Assembly (NCBI GenBank): GCA_025677835.1
Contig: JAIXMR010000012.1
Span: 248,001 to 312,000, forward strand
Reading direction: 5' to 3'
Source of the DNA: Sporodiniella umbellata
Lineage: Eukaryota; Mucoromycota; Mucoromycetes; Mucorales; Rhizopodaceae
Length of the DNA: 64,000 nucleotides
Part shown: positions 1 through 10,845 of the stretch, one piece after another
Layout of the letters: each line of letters starts with the position of its first letter
Position numbering within the stretch: the first letter of the stretch is position 1
Position numbers and translations under genes: made by a program
The notes under the pieces: model-generated
The model's database searches: none
Told to the model about the DNA's origin: nothing
What the model saw: only the letters and a program-made list of their open reading frames with translations

Positions 1-753
1 GGTTGACATGCTTATATTACAAAAATAAGGAGAAGAAAGAGTAAAAAAAAAAAAAAAAAAAAAAAAAGAAAGAGAGAGAGAAGAGGAGTATAAGAAAAAG
101 TCAAAAGTCAAAAAAAAAAAAAACCAAAAAGCCAAAAAAACAGGTGAAATGAAGAAGGGGGTGTGAAATCCAAAGTAACACGAAATTAGTTCAATCCACG
201 TGTTTTATTACACCTGTTTATTTTCCTTAATTGCATCGAGATGATTGGTGGATGATATTAAATGCGTTTATGCCATCTTCTTACTCACCCACCTGAATTT
301 CCTTTTATGCTTCCATCGCTCTCGCTTTACCCCCACCCCCCTTTTCCTCCTTGTTTTATTTATTTCCCCTCCCCCTTACAGGTCTGTGTGTTTTTTTTTT
401 TTTTTTTTTTTTTTAGACAACTTTCTTTGGTTTGTTTGACATTTCCACTGTAAAAGCAAGATATGGTTTTTTTTTTTTTTTTAAAGGATCGATCTTAGTT
501 ACCACGACAAGTTACCATAGCAACGAGCTGTCATGACATTATCCGACCTCATGACATCAAGACTCCATGCTAAAACTATATTTAGTACTTTTTTTTGGGT
601 TTTCTTTTTTTAAACAGTGTTTGTTTGGAGAAGTAAGGAGTAAGAAAAGTGTGTAAGGGTTGCTTCTCGATTTATTTGTTTTGTATACAGAATTTTCTTT
701 TGGCTTTTCATCTCTTTTTGGACTTTTCTTCTTTTCTGTAAAGAAAGGAGAAA

Positions 754-794
<41 letters not shown>

Positions 795-2181
795 ATACGT
801 TTGAAGTACTTCTCCTAAGGTAAAAGAAAGGTGATGGGGCTGTTGATCTCTTTAATTAGTTTGTCTGCTTTAGACTTCTCTCTTTGCGCCCCCTATTTAT
901 AAACCCTCTTGGAAAAAAAAAAAAAAAAAAAAAAAGAGATCGTACAAGTCCAGGGAGCTCTAGAACTTCGCGAGTAGAGACCACTAAATGGAAAATAAAG
1001 CTAACAAAAGAAGACAATGCCTATATGCGGTACAAACAACAAACGGGCAGGTGAATAATGAAAGGCAGTGCATTTAAACTTTTACTTGAAAAGGCATCGC
1101 TTCCGATCAGAGAGCCATTTACTAGAACACTTAAGGAGCTTTCTACAAAGAGGGGAGGGAGGGAGGGGAAAGAGGGAGGGGAAAGGGAATGGATGAAAGT
1201 GAGAGATAAAGAAGATTGGAATAAAAAAAAAGTAAACAAGATCCAGTTTTACGAAAAAGCATGCGACCTTCTTTTGGTCTTTTTGAGTGACACAAGTTGT
1301 CATTCGAAAAGAATCAGCTAGAAGCGAGAGTGTGCACAGGTAAAGACTTTATCGGGAATAGCGATCCGATAAACGCGCTTGTTTACAGGCTGTTTGGTTT
1401 TCTATCTATTTTTAACCAAAAATTATTGGAAATGAATTGGATCCACTTGATTAATTTCTATTGTCATGCTTTGATCGGCAATTGTACCCACAGAACAAAC
1501 ACTCAGCGAACAGACACTTGGGTTATCGGAGATTGTGCTGATTATTATTATTATTATTACAACCACGCAATGAGCATGTGAAGAGTTGGCTACACACGAT
1601 CGAACGACATGTAGATAAAAAGGAAATAAAGGGGAAACGGAAAAGGGTGACTGGAGGATGTGGTGATTAAACAAAAGGCTAATTACGAAATAAGCTTTCA
1701 CTGTCTACATTTCCGATAGGTTATTGACTTCTAAAAAACAAAAAAGGGGGGAATGAGTGGGGAGAGTGAGCAGGGGAATGACAGAGCAGGTAATTGGATC
1801 TTCCATCAAACTTTTTTTGTGCTCCTTATTTTTGTTTTCTCCTTCTACAAACACAATTTCTTTTTTCGGTACGCGTTTGTCATTTACAGGAGTTTGGAAA
1901 ATAAGGGGAAGTGTGTTAGACAGTAAGAACAAAATATTTTTCCCTAATTTTCACAACTCTATAAATATGTAGCATCTTTTCGTTTACATTTCCTTTTTTT
2001 TTTTTTATACTTTTTTCTATACCTTTTCTAAATATATATTCATTTGTAATTGATCTTTCGTTGTCTTGACAACAGGAAAACATATACTTGGAACTCATAA
2101 TAACAATATATACATATATATACATACAACACAAACAGCACCAGCCCAATCAATTCACTTTAAAAAGCAACAAAAAAATAA
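1..2181. other. 5' flank of the zinc-finger gene, low-complexity
   Basis: No gene is supported here. The stretch is rich in homopolymer and microsatellite DNA: A tracts near 47-67 and 915-935, a CT repeat around 760-784 running into a short GT repeat, a TTA run near 1543-1558, and alternating TATACA near 2105-2130. Short open frames (for example around 1058-1321) consist mostly of purine-rich low-complexity codons. The last few hundred bases probably hold the promoter and leader of the downstream zinc-finger gene, but I see no clear TATA element at a fixed distance. Confidence 0.6.
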
Positions 2182-2821
2182 ATGGAGATTTTGGAACTAG
2201 TTCACCAAGAAACCTTCCCTAACATGGAAAGACCCTTTGAATGTGGATTCGAAGACTGTAAAAAGACATTTGGAAGAAGATCGGATCTCGTTCGGCACTC
2301 CCGTATCCATACAAACGAAAGGTAACAAAAATCATATTTTGTCTAAACAGCCTATTTACCTTTTTATGCAACCACAGACCTTTTAACTGTCGCGAAGAAG
2401 GTTGTGGCAAAAGCTTTATTCAGGTAAAATTATTTAAAAAAAAAAAAAAAGGTCACAGGAGAATCTAACCCACCCAAAATAAATAGCGTTCAGCCCTTAC
2501 TGTTCATATGCGCACCCATTCTGGAGAAAGACCTCATAAATGCGAACATCCCCACTGTAACAAGAGCTTCAGTGACAGCAGCTCTTTGGCCCGACATAGG
2601 TAAATTGTTCTAGTAGCTAGCAACCGCGATCTGACCGTAATTGTTTAGGCGTACGCATACGGGCAAACGACCTTACAAATGTCCTTTTGATGGCTGTTCA
2701 AAGAGCTTTGTGCGCAAGACAGTACTGACAAAACACATGAAGATGGACCATGCTACTAACGGAAGAAGACCATCCGTACAATGGCAACCTTTCATAGAAG
2801 AGCGTCGAAAGCTGATACTTG

Positions 2822-2856
<35 letters not shown>

Positions 2857-3159
2857 GCACAAGTGCCAATATCACCACAGTCACCCCAAAGACCCGCCTT
2901 ACCTTGCGTTTGTGAAAGCTGTACATATTCCCCTTCCATTTCACGCTGGTCTCCTCCCACGCCTGTTCTCTCTGGATTTGAAAGTCCTTATTCTAGCCAA
3001 GACGACGCCTCCAACCCTTCCTCCCCCACCACCACCGCCTGGCCTTATCAATCTTACCCACCACCCGTTCAGCTCAACTGGCCGTCTACCCCTATTTACG
3101 ACAGCCCGGTAGTATTACCCAGTCTGCCCTCCTTTTTTCTTAACAAGCATGGCATCTAA
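2182..3159 (+). CDS. C2H2 zinc-finger transcription factor (four fingers, polyQ)
   Basis: Predicted nuclear DNA-binding protein. The spliced model has four exons (2182-2321, 2378-2423, 2487-2599, 2649-3159) with GT-AG introns and gives 269 residues in frame. Four consecutive C2H2 fingers occupy about residues 19-135. They have TFIIIA/GLI-like spacing (Cys-x4-Cys, then His-x3-His), and linkers such as THSGERPH and THTGKRPY join fingers 2-4. Introns cut within or between fingers, as is common in fungal C2H2 genes. A run of about 11 Gln, encoded by a pure CAA repeat near 2823-2855, follows the fingers. The carboxy half is Pro/Ser/Thr-rich and looks like a disordered activation region. The start is the first ATG of the open exon and begins [11 protein letters not shown] cannot name the orthologue; the finger array resembles fungal ZAP/Rsv-type regulators only generally. 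Confidence 0.88.
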
Positions 3160-3368
3160 AGACGCACAACAGAAACAAAACAAAAAACAATCAAAAACAT
3201 AAAAACATAAAAACAAAAAAAAACAAAAAACAAAAAACAAAAAAAAAGGAAAACAAAATAACAAAAAAGAAACCAACACAAAACAAAAACAGGTGCAAAA
3301 ACACAACAGCGGAAACTTTACTCTATGTTCAATATGCCTTTCTTTTTTCTTATATATACACCTTTTTC

Positions 3369-3418
<50 letters not shown>

Positions 3419-3927
3419 TACATCTTCTCCCTATTATTTTGTTTTATTTACTTTCAAAAAAAAAAAACAAAGCACATACACACACTTTCTCTCCTTGGAT
3501 AAGCACAATTCTTATTTTCTTTGCAAAGCACCCTTCTCACCCCATATGCCTATCGATCTATGCCTTCTTATTACTCTATGCCTCATATTCTTTTATATAT
3601 ATATATATATACAAACGCACTTTTACTATTATTACTATTATTTTCGCATCATCCCACTCACCTTTTTTATTTTAAAAACTTCTTTGCCCCTCATACCATC
3701 CCATTTTCTTTTTTTCTTTTTTTCTTTTTTTTCAAAGTCTTTGAAAAAAAAAAAAAAACCAAAAATAAACATGTACTTTTGTTATATCACTTATTGATCG
3801 TTATCTCTCTTTCTTTTTGGGCAGTCTACAAAAAAGAGGAGAAAATCAAGGAGACTGCATAAAGACTTTTTACGCCAACGACTCTGATTCAAAAAATGAA
3901 ATCTATTTTCGATCTAAGCTCATCGAC

Positions 3928-3961
<34 letters not shown>

Positions 3962-5317
3962 GGTCTTTCCTAATATGTGATTTTTTTTTAGAAAGCCAAT
4001 GAAAAAGAAGGATCGACTTTTTTTGTGGGAGGGAAATTTCTTTAAATTGCAGTTTTTATTCCCGAGACAAGCAGATGAATTGATAAACGAAAGATGGGGT
4101 CTTTGCTGGTGGTGGACTTCTAGGATGTACTGGGCCTGTCCACCTGCAACCAAAGCCAGGCGTGAGTCTCTTTCTAAGCATACGTAAGGCCAGGTCAAGA
4201 TGTATCCCACAGTAAGCTTATTCAAATACCAAGACTTGTTTGGCTGGATGATGTCAATGCTTGCTTACAACGTATTGCCAGTTTTTGATAATGTGCATGG
4301 TTTGCTATTCAATGTCCACTTTTTGTATTTTTTCACAGTAAAAGCTCACGCCTTGGACATGCCACTGCATCCTTTTCTTTTAATGTATGTGCACGATGTA
4401 TAGACAGAGTGTGTAGGCAATAAGAGCTAGGAGCCTAAAAATAGGCATGTCTTGCCAACATGGTTATAGTTAAAATACACTACAGACAATGCATTGATTG
4501 AACAAGGGTTCTTTTTTATGGCTTTGATATGCAGCTCTGTTGTTGCAAAAAACGTCCGCTCGTCATTGGCACACTAGGAGTGGCAGACTTGGTCTACTGT
4601 TGCATAATTTCTTGAAAGCGCAGATGTTGGCTGCTCATAAAGAGAGCAGTCTGCAAAGCGTTTAGGTGGAGAGGGAACCAAAAAAAAAAGTGATTCAGGA
4701 TGGGTTGAGAATGAACTACCAAGCAGTGCTTTCATCAAACGCCAGTTGAAATTATGTCAACTGTTTGCAGGTACATGACCTCGTCTCAGTCATTCCATCT
4801 ACCTACAGCACTTCATGGTCGATCTGCGTACGGTTGGTTTTGCGTAGGAGCAAGATTCACAAACTCCATCCGCTGTTTCACTCACATTATTCACTGCAGT
4901 TGTTAAAGATATACTGCAAAATCATAGTGTCAGTATCAAAACAAAAGAGAAAAACTACACAATGTCTCTGTAAAACTTCTTAAAGCTATTAACACTATGA
5001 AACCAAACTAATGGCTTACAACTTTAGCTGACTCAATGACTAACGTTAAATGGCAAGTTACAACCATTTTTATTGGGAAGTTGTGACTAAAACAATATGA
5101 ACTCGTGACATATTTTTCTTTAAGGCGGACATTGATTTATGACTTTGAGATCAGTTTTTTTTGGAAAAACGCAAAATTCCATAAACCTGACTGTATACGA
5201 TTGTGCAAGAGCGAGTGGTTGGTAGGGCATACAAAGTGCTTATTTGTCTTTTCTTCTTTTTTTTTTTTTTTTTTATAACCGAAATTCACAAAATTTTTTC
5301 CCTCTCTCACCAAAAAT
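3160..5317. repeat. Low-complexity intergenic DNA with a long CA microsatellite
   Basis: No gene is supported. It holds an AAAAC-type purine tract (3176-3290), an uninterrupted CA dinucleotide repeat (about 3372-3414), an AT repeat (about 3592-3611), T-rich tracts with frequent CTTTTT units, and a T/A homopolymer hairpin near 3930-3961. The part from about 4080 to 4700 is less biased and could contain decayed mobile-element sequence, but I recognise no protein in any frame. Frames within it are microsatellite translations. Confidence 0.55.
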
Positions 5318-6189
5318 ATGCTAAAGCATAATCAAGTCTGCCGTAACTCTACAGAGACAAAGCACTATAAAAAATTAAGCAAGTGCAGTAGAAACGAACT
5401 TTATCAACTGCGCCAAAAGAATAGGCTCATGTTAAACAACAAGTACAAAAAAAAAAAAAAAAAAAAAAAAAAAACTTACTTTTTTTTTCAAGCGCTATTC
5501 TTCAAAAGCTATCCGACAAAGGCGCCCGGCTAAAGGAAACCAACGCACAGATCGAAAACCTTTTAATTGACGAAAGAACAGCCACTGCGCAAGACACTAT
5601 TACTTTTGAAAACACAACGTCTGTAGGCGCATGTCCTCTTACCAAACAACTCGAGGCCATGTCCCTATTGACGGCCAGACAGGGTGCCAGAAAAAAATCA
5701 GTTGATTTAGCAAACGAACAGGCTCTGTATCACACACAGTCACCCAAAAGACTACTCAAAACCAAAAGGGCCTTCAGCTGTCCATCCACATCAGATAAGG
5801 TACACTTTTTTTCTGTCCGAGCTGCGTTTGGCTGACCCTTTTCTTTTTTTTTTTTTTTTTTTCCTAGGCTATCCGAGCCAAGATGATTACTTTGGACGAA
5901 TCACTTCTTTTACAAAACAAAAGCGTAGTAAGTCTTACTCTATTATCACTTTATGTTTTATTGATCCTATTATAGCCTGAAAGCCCGTTTGATATCAACA
6001 ACCCAAGCATCCATTTGTTAAGATCACTCAAGTAAGTGGTTTTTTTCTCACCCACCCTGTTTTCTCACCCTGTTTAGTTTGTCCTTCAAGCATATACCTC
6101 AACCGCATACACATGAATCGATGTTACCTTTAGAGTTCGAAAGAGAGTCCGAAGAGGATGATAGTTCCATGGATATGGACGAATCATAA
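5318..6189 (+). CDS. Small coiled-coil protein, unknown function
   Basis: I do not recognise this gene. A five-exon model (5318-5442, 5493-5799, 5868-5927, 5976-6031, 6078-6189) joins in frame to 219 residues, every intron being GT-AG. The first intron is almost all A. The amino part (about residues 18-65) is Lys/Leu/Asn-rich with heptad-like spacing and suggests a short coiled coil. The middle is Ser/Thr-rich with basic patches (KRLLKTKRAF). The tail is acidic and ends in a Glu/Asp/Met-rich segment. There is no signal peptide or membrane span. The general look (basic coiled coil, disordered middle, acidic tail) fits nuclear or cytoskeletal scaffold proteins, which is only inference. It lies in tandem with the downstream LUC7 gene. 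Confidence 0.7.
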
Positions 6190-6256
6190 ACAATAAAGAA
6201 AAGCCGTTTTTGTTTTGTAAATAGTCAACATCTTGCCTTCTCCACCCCTTTTTTTA

Positions 6257-6563
6257 TTATTACTGTAGTTCCGCTCTCAATTGGACAAATTTTTGAAAAC
6301 ATTGGTCAGATTTTTGAAAAAAATTGGTCGTGTTTTTGAGACTCCATTAGACATTTGTTTGAATACAGTATTGTTACTTGGCTTTCAGTCCTTTTTAAAA
6401 AATTTGGGATATTTTCTTTTTTTTTTTGGACAAGTTTTTATTTCAATTTCAAAAGCTCACCAAAGAAAACTCAGACAATTTTAACTATTGATTGGACAAA
6501 ATCTCTTACACTTTCTTTTTACTCAATTTAGACAATTTTTTTCAAAAATTTGTACAGTATTAT
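6257..6563. mobile_element. MITE-like repeat with imperfect inverted ends
   Basis: The left end (from about 6258) reads ATTACTGTA and is soon followed by ACAAATTTTTGAAAACATTG. The right end (to about 6563) is its imperfect inverse: TTCAAAAATTTGTACAGTAT. Inside the left arm a 22-23 bp unit, roughly TTGGTCxxATTTTTGAxAA, is repeated three to four times in tandem (6282-6355). The same motif recurs near 13947 and 27059. No coding capacity is present. It looks like a non-autonomous, decayed DNA element lying between the coiled-coil gene and the LUC7 promoter. Confidence 0.5.
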
Positions 6564-6658
6564 TATTTTAACCAATTTTCATTATATTTTTTTTCTCTCT
6601 CGCTCTAATCTCTCTCTTTACCTTCTCCTCCCCCCTTTTTTTTTCTTGTAGTAAAAAG

Positions 6659-8010
6659 ATGGGTAAGACTTATTGTCACTAGCATCGATTGAGCTTAATT
6701 TATTTATTTATTTTTTAAAAAAAAAAAATACATCACAATTAGATTATCAAAAAGCCATGTTGGAAGAGCTCATGTCTCAATATGTCGATGTAGACAACAA
6801 AGATTTCTGGGATGAAACGGTAAGCAAAAACAAAACAAAAAAAGCAAAACAAAATAAAGAAAAAGTGCTTAAAACAAACCAGGTGTGTAAACATTACTTG
6901 GTCGCTTTTTGTCCCAGCCAACTGTTTACCAACACCAAATCCGACCTGGGTGCCTGTGACAAGATTCACAACGACCGTTTGAAAGACAAGTATCAAAAGT
7001 CAGATAAAAGCAAGTATCCTTACGAAAACGATTTTCAAGACTATCTCAATAAGCTTATTTCTGATTTGAAACGAAAGATTGTTCAAGGCAACGGTCGTAT
7101 TAGCATTCAATCCGATGAAAGAGTATGTATTGTTTGTTGTTGTAGTCGATATTAAATACGGTATTAGTTGCTTGAGCTTAGAAAGGAAGAAAGGGAGGAA
7201 AAGATGGTGTTGTTGGACGTGAAGATCAAAGAATTGCTTCAACAAGTAGAGGCTGCTGGCGAAGAAGGTCGAGTCCAGGAAGCTACCGATTTACAGAGCC
7301 AGGTAGACAAACTGCAGGTGGAATTGGAGCAAGTGAGAGAGGTATAATAACAACCACCCTAGCTTTCTTCCCTAACTTTACCCACAGAACAAAGACGGTC
7401 TTAATCCTGCTGAAAAACGAATGGAGGTAAGTCTAGACTAGGTAAAATTACAAAAAATCGTGCCTTGAACAATTATTCTTTTTCCCTGCTCTTTTCTTTT
7501 TTTCTTTTTTCTTTTTTTTCTGTACGTGTTCATCAGGTGTGTGATGTATGCGGTGCTTTTTTGGTCACCCATGATTCTTCCGATCGTTTGGAAGCTCATT
7601 ATAAAGGTAAACAACATCAAGGGTTTTTAAAGATTCGTGATACCATCAATGAAATGAAGGTAAGAAAGGTTCCCATAGCACTTGTCTTTTTGGCTAACGT
7701 TCTACATCAGCAAAAGCGTCAACAACAGTCATCTCAGCCCAGTTCACAAAACCACTCGCGTCATTCTGGTTATGCTCGTCAGCGTTATGATTACCCCGAT
7801 CGTCGTGACGGAGGTAGGCAGAGGGATCAGCGTCGTTATTCTGACCGCAGAGACAGATACCGCCATGGACATAGCCGAAGAGATCATGACGATTTTGCAG
7901 GTGCGATCGAAAGCTATAGCAGACACTCACGTCGCGACCAAGAAGAGTACCGCTCCGGTCCTAAAAGATCTCGTTCTCGTTCTCCCGCAAGAAATTACCA
8001 CCATGATTAA
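6659..8010 (+). CDS. LUC7-like U1 snRNP component
   Basis: Splicing factor of the U1 snRNP that helps select 5' splice sites. A seven-exon model (6659-6662, 6743-6819, 6883-7122, 7168-7341, 7388-7426, 7537-7659, 7711-8010) gives 318 residues. The first exon is only ATG plus one base, so the start reads MDYQKAMLEEL. The first zinc finger (CCCH type, starting VCKHYLVAFCP) is followed by the LUC7 hallmark LFTNTKSDLG. A coiled-coil segment lies near residues 110-170. The second zinc finger is C2H2-like (VCDVCGAFLV ... HYKGKQHQGF). The carboxy end is an RS/RD-rich tail ending RSRSRSPARN. Length and domain order match LUC7/LUC7L proteins of fungi and animals. The leader is CT-rich (6592-6650) and ends in a splice-acceptor-like TTGTAG just before the ATG. 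Confidence 0.95.
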
Positions 8011-8058
8011 GTACGTGTATACATTTATAGCCACAGGAAATATGTCCTTATTCATAAT

Positions 8059-8060
<2 letters not shown>

Positions 8061-8092
<32 letters not shown>
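8061..8092. repeat. CA microsatellite in the LUC7 3' region
   Basis: A run of about 14 CA dinucleotides lies 50 bp after the LUC7 stop codon, in the 109-bp gap between two convergent genes. It is probably in the 3' UTR of one or both transcripts. Confidence 0.8.
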
Positions 8093-8096
<4 letters not shown>

Positions 8097-8119
8097 AATA
8101 AAAAAAGGTTTTTTTATTC

Positions 8120-8803
8120 CTAATCTCTTGATTTGAAATCAATCTCAATCTTATGCTTGTAAATAGCCATACCCCAAGCAATACCTCCTTTTTCAATTCT
8201 GTCAGTGTGTTTAGAATCTTTAGGTAATGTCCATGTGTATTTTTTTACTATAAAGTAGACATCAGTAAAATCTATATCAAAAAAAAAAAAAAAAAAAAAA
8301 AAAAAACACCTACACAACATAGCCAGGGCAACGCGTTGTTCTGCCAGACTAAAGTTCATGCCTACACAATGACGACTACCACTACTGAAAGGAGCCCAGG
8401 ACAATGCATGGATCTGATCAGCTTCTCCGTTGGGTTCGAATCGATCTGGGTTAAACACAAAAGGATCACTCCAAAGATTAGGATTGTGCTGAAGAGAGTA
8501 CAGGTCAAAGCCCAGGTGCGTGCCTTTGGGTATGGCCACATTACCCAGCACGAGATCTTCCCGCGAAGTCCGGTCGGTGGTATTAAAAGCCGGTGGGTGT
8601 TTGCGTAAATTCTATTGGCTGGTCAGTACAGTCTACCGACGATCCGCTTACCTCTTTAATGACTCGATTAATATAATCAAACTGCTTGATTTGATCCAAT
8701 GTAGGCATAGAGTCGTTCTCTTGTCCTAAAATACGTAAGGCTTCTTCTCTTGCTTTTTCTTGTACATCCTTGAAACAAGTAAGACAGAGACAGATTGGCT
8801 GTG

Positions 8804-8836
<33 letters not shown>

Positions 8837-10090
8837 ACCTGATGTTTAGCCAGCTCATATACCACGGTTGAAAGAGCACTTGCGGTAGTATCGTGGCCTG
8901 CTAAAAAAAAGATACATAAATCAGCCTAAAGACAAGAATCAAGTCAGAATCTATTAGGGTCGTTTTTCCATCTTTCTACTTGCACGAAGCTCTTCATTGG
9001 TCAGACCTTCTCCAGCATTGGCTTCACTTTCAATCATCAAAGTCAACAAATCCTTTTCTGGATTAGAAGTACTCGAGGTGTTCTCGAGTACTTGTTTTCT
9101 TCTTTCGTCGATCATGACATCCATTTTCTCCAAAAGTTTTGAGAGATAGTCATGGACCTGCTGTCTCTTTTCAAACCAATGTAAATAGCGAGTATCAAAA
9201 ATAGGCAGAAGAATATAAAAAGGTTGCGCCATGCCTTTCATGATCGAATCATAATAGTTGACCCATTCGCTCTCTTTGTCTTCGATAGCATGAAAATCAA
9301 AACCGAAACCAGCGATACCGATCGAATCCAGAGCAAATCTTTGGAACAGACTGTGCACGTTCACCGGTCCTGATTCTACTTTGATGTTCTTCAGTGTCTT
9401 TTGTGCCAATTGGCCAAACAGTTTGATTGGCATCGACTCACGAAAGGCCGCATTGGCAATCTAGGGTTACACATGTAAGTGATCAACGTCTCAAAGGTAT
9501 CTATTCTTGCCTTTCGATGCTTTCTCCATTCAGCACCGCTTTGAAGTAAAATGTTGGGACCACCAATAAATCGATGAATGAGAGAACCTTTCATCCCTGC
9601 GTTTGATTCAGCCTTTGGAAGGGAGGATTCTATTTTTTTTTTGGTTTTTAGTAATCTAAACAGATCTCTTATCAATTCTTATTTGCCTTGCTTCATAAGA
9701 AACTGTTTCATTGGTACTGGATCTGCTATCCGGACTACCCATCTTTGAATAGTAGGTGCCTGAGATGTATAAAAGTAGGTGATTGAAGCCCTATTATATA
9801 TATATTTTTTTTTATTGGCTTACAACGTAGACACCGCTACTTTCTTTTGTCAAAATTGGCAAAACGTTTTCTTTGATATAGTCTTCATAGGTGACATCTT
9901 TAAATACACACTTTATAAAGGTAAAAAGGCTAATATAGGGTAGATGGGCCAGGTGAGCGGGAGGTCGATTGTATTTTTGAATAAAGCCATATAACAATGT
10001 TGACACAACAATCACACTGGCTGTCCAAGCAGAAACTTTGGATTGCAGTTTAATTTGCTTTAGATTATCGGCAATTAGCTCTATCAACAT
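8120..10090 (-). CDS. Cytochrome P450 monooxygenase with three GC-AG introns
   Basis: Haem-thiolate monooxygenase with one amino-terminal membrane anchor (about residues 20-38), so probably on the ER. The eight-exon model, in transcript order, is 10090-9824, 9759-9687, 9629-9511, 9460-8984, 8925-8839, 8768-8652, 8611-8314, 8247-8120; it gives 521 residues. All P450 signatures are seen: C-helix WRKHRK, I-helix AGHDTT, ExxR as ENLR, PDRF, and haem loop FSSGSRHCVG with the Cys ligand. Introns 9630-9686, 9461-9510 and 8926-8983 have GC donors (GCAAAT, GCAAGA, GCAAGT). Without removing them the frame meets a stop or breaks inside conserved helices. The last intron carries a run of nearly 30 T. Substrate is unknown; the sequence resembles the large mucoralean P450 families. 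It is convergent with LUC7 and divergent from the membrane-protein gene at 10846. Confidence 0.92.
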
Positions 10091-10845
10091 TGACTCTGGT
10101 CGTTCAAAAAAAAAAAAAAAAAGGGGGAAAGAATAAAGTCAATCTTTTGTTTCGAAACTCATTTATTTATCATTATCGAAAATAATCTTGTTGACCTCTC
10201 AATTGCGCGCAAAAATTTTCCAATTTTTTTTTTATCCGAAGGGTTGAACAACACCGACTTGGGTAGCACCGATCTGGATATCCCCCCGTTGTCGTACTAC
10301 TTTCAGCTTGGGCCTATCAAAAAAGTAACACATTTCCCTCATTTCGGTTTTTTTTTTTACCTATTGTATGTATGTATGTATGTATGTGTGTGTGTTTTTT
10401 TTTACAAAAGGGTTGCACAACTTTAATCACAATTACTCCTGCCACCTTTTTTCTTTAAGATCTAACAACAGTTTTAAAAGTTTAAAGGGGGGAAGGTATT
10501 TCCATTCTGAGCGAACAAAAGAAACAAAAGAGACATATTTTTTTATTTTTTTTTACCAATTCATGGTGTTCTTCGTATAGTACAAGCATTACTTAATCTC
10601 GCAAGTACAGATCATGTCTCTGTTAGGAACAAGCGTTACAGGACGATTGTCTTTCTTTTGCTTCCTATAAACCCTCGTCACCCTATTTTATTTTTTTATT
10701 TTTTTTTGAATAAAAGTGAAGATCCTATGCAAAAAAAAAAAAAAAAAAAAAAAAAGTAAACTATAAATACGTTTTGTTTAAAAAAAAAAACACACAGTTT
10801 CTTTTTACATCAAAATAATAAAAAAAACTACCTACGTAGATAGAA
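10091..10845. promoter_or_regulatory. Divergent intergenic region with TATA-like site
   Basis: This 755-bp gap separates the P450 (leftward) from the membrane-protein gene (rightward). A TATAAATA match at 10762-10769 lies about 77 bp before the rightward ATG and is a plausible core promoter. A TATG repeat (10364-10387) and an A tract (about 10731-10755) are also present. No gene is seen. Confidence 0.45.

Noticed and set aside
3115..3423. 102-codon reverse frame over the CA and AAAAC repeats
   Set aside because: It is a translation of microsatellite DNA (Cys-Val runs, Phe-rich) with no protein-like region.
3293..3862. Several forward frames with poly-His/Thr and poly-Tyr
   Set aside because: Pure products of CA and AT repeats.
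7682..8101. 139-codon frame overlapping the LUC7 RS tail
   Set aside because: Out-of-frame reading of the RD/RS-rich exon ending in the CA repeat.
9687..9759. P450 read as a pseudogene because of an in-frame TAA after FLMKQGK
   Set aside because: Removing a GC-AG intron (9630-9686) takes out the stop and joins conserved P450 sequence; all catalytic motifs are intact.
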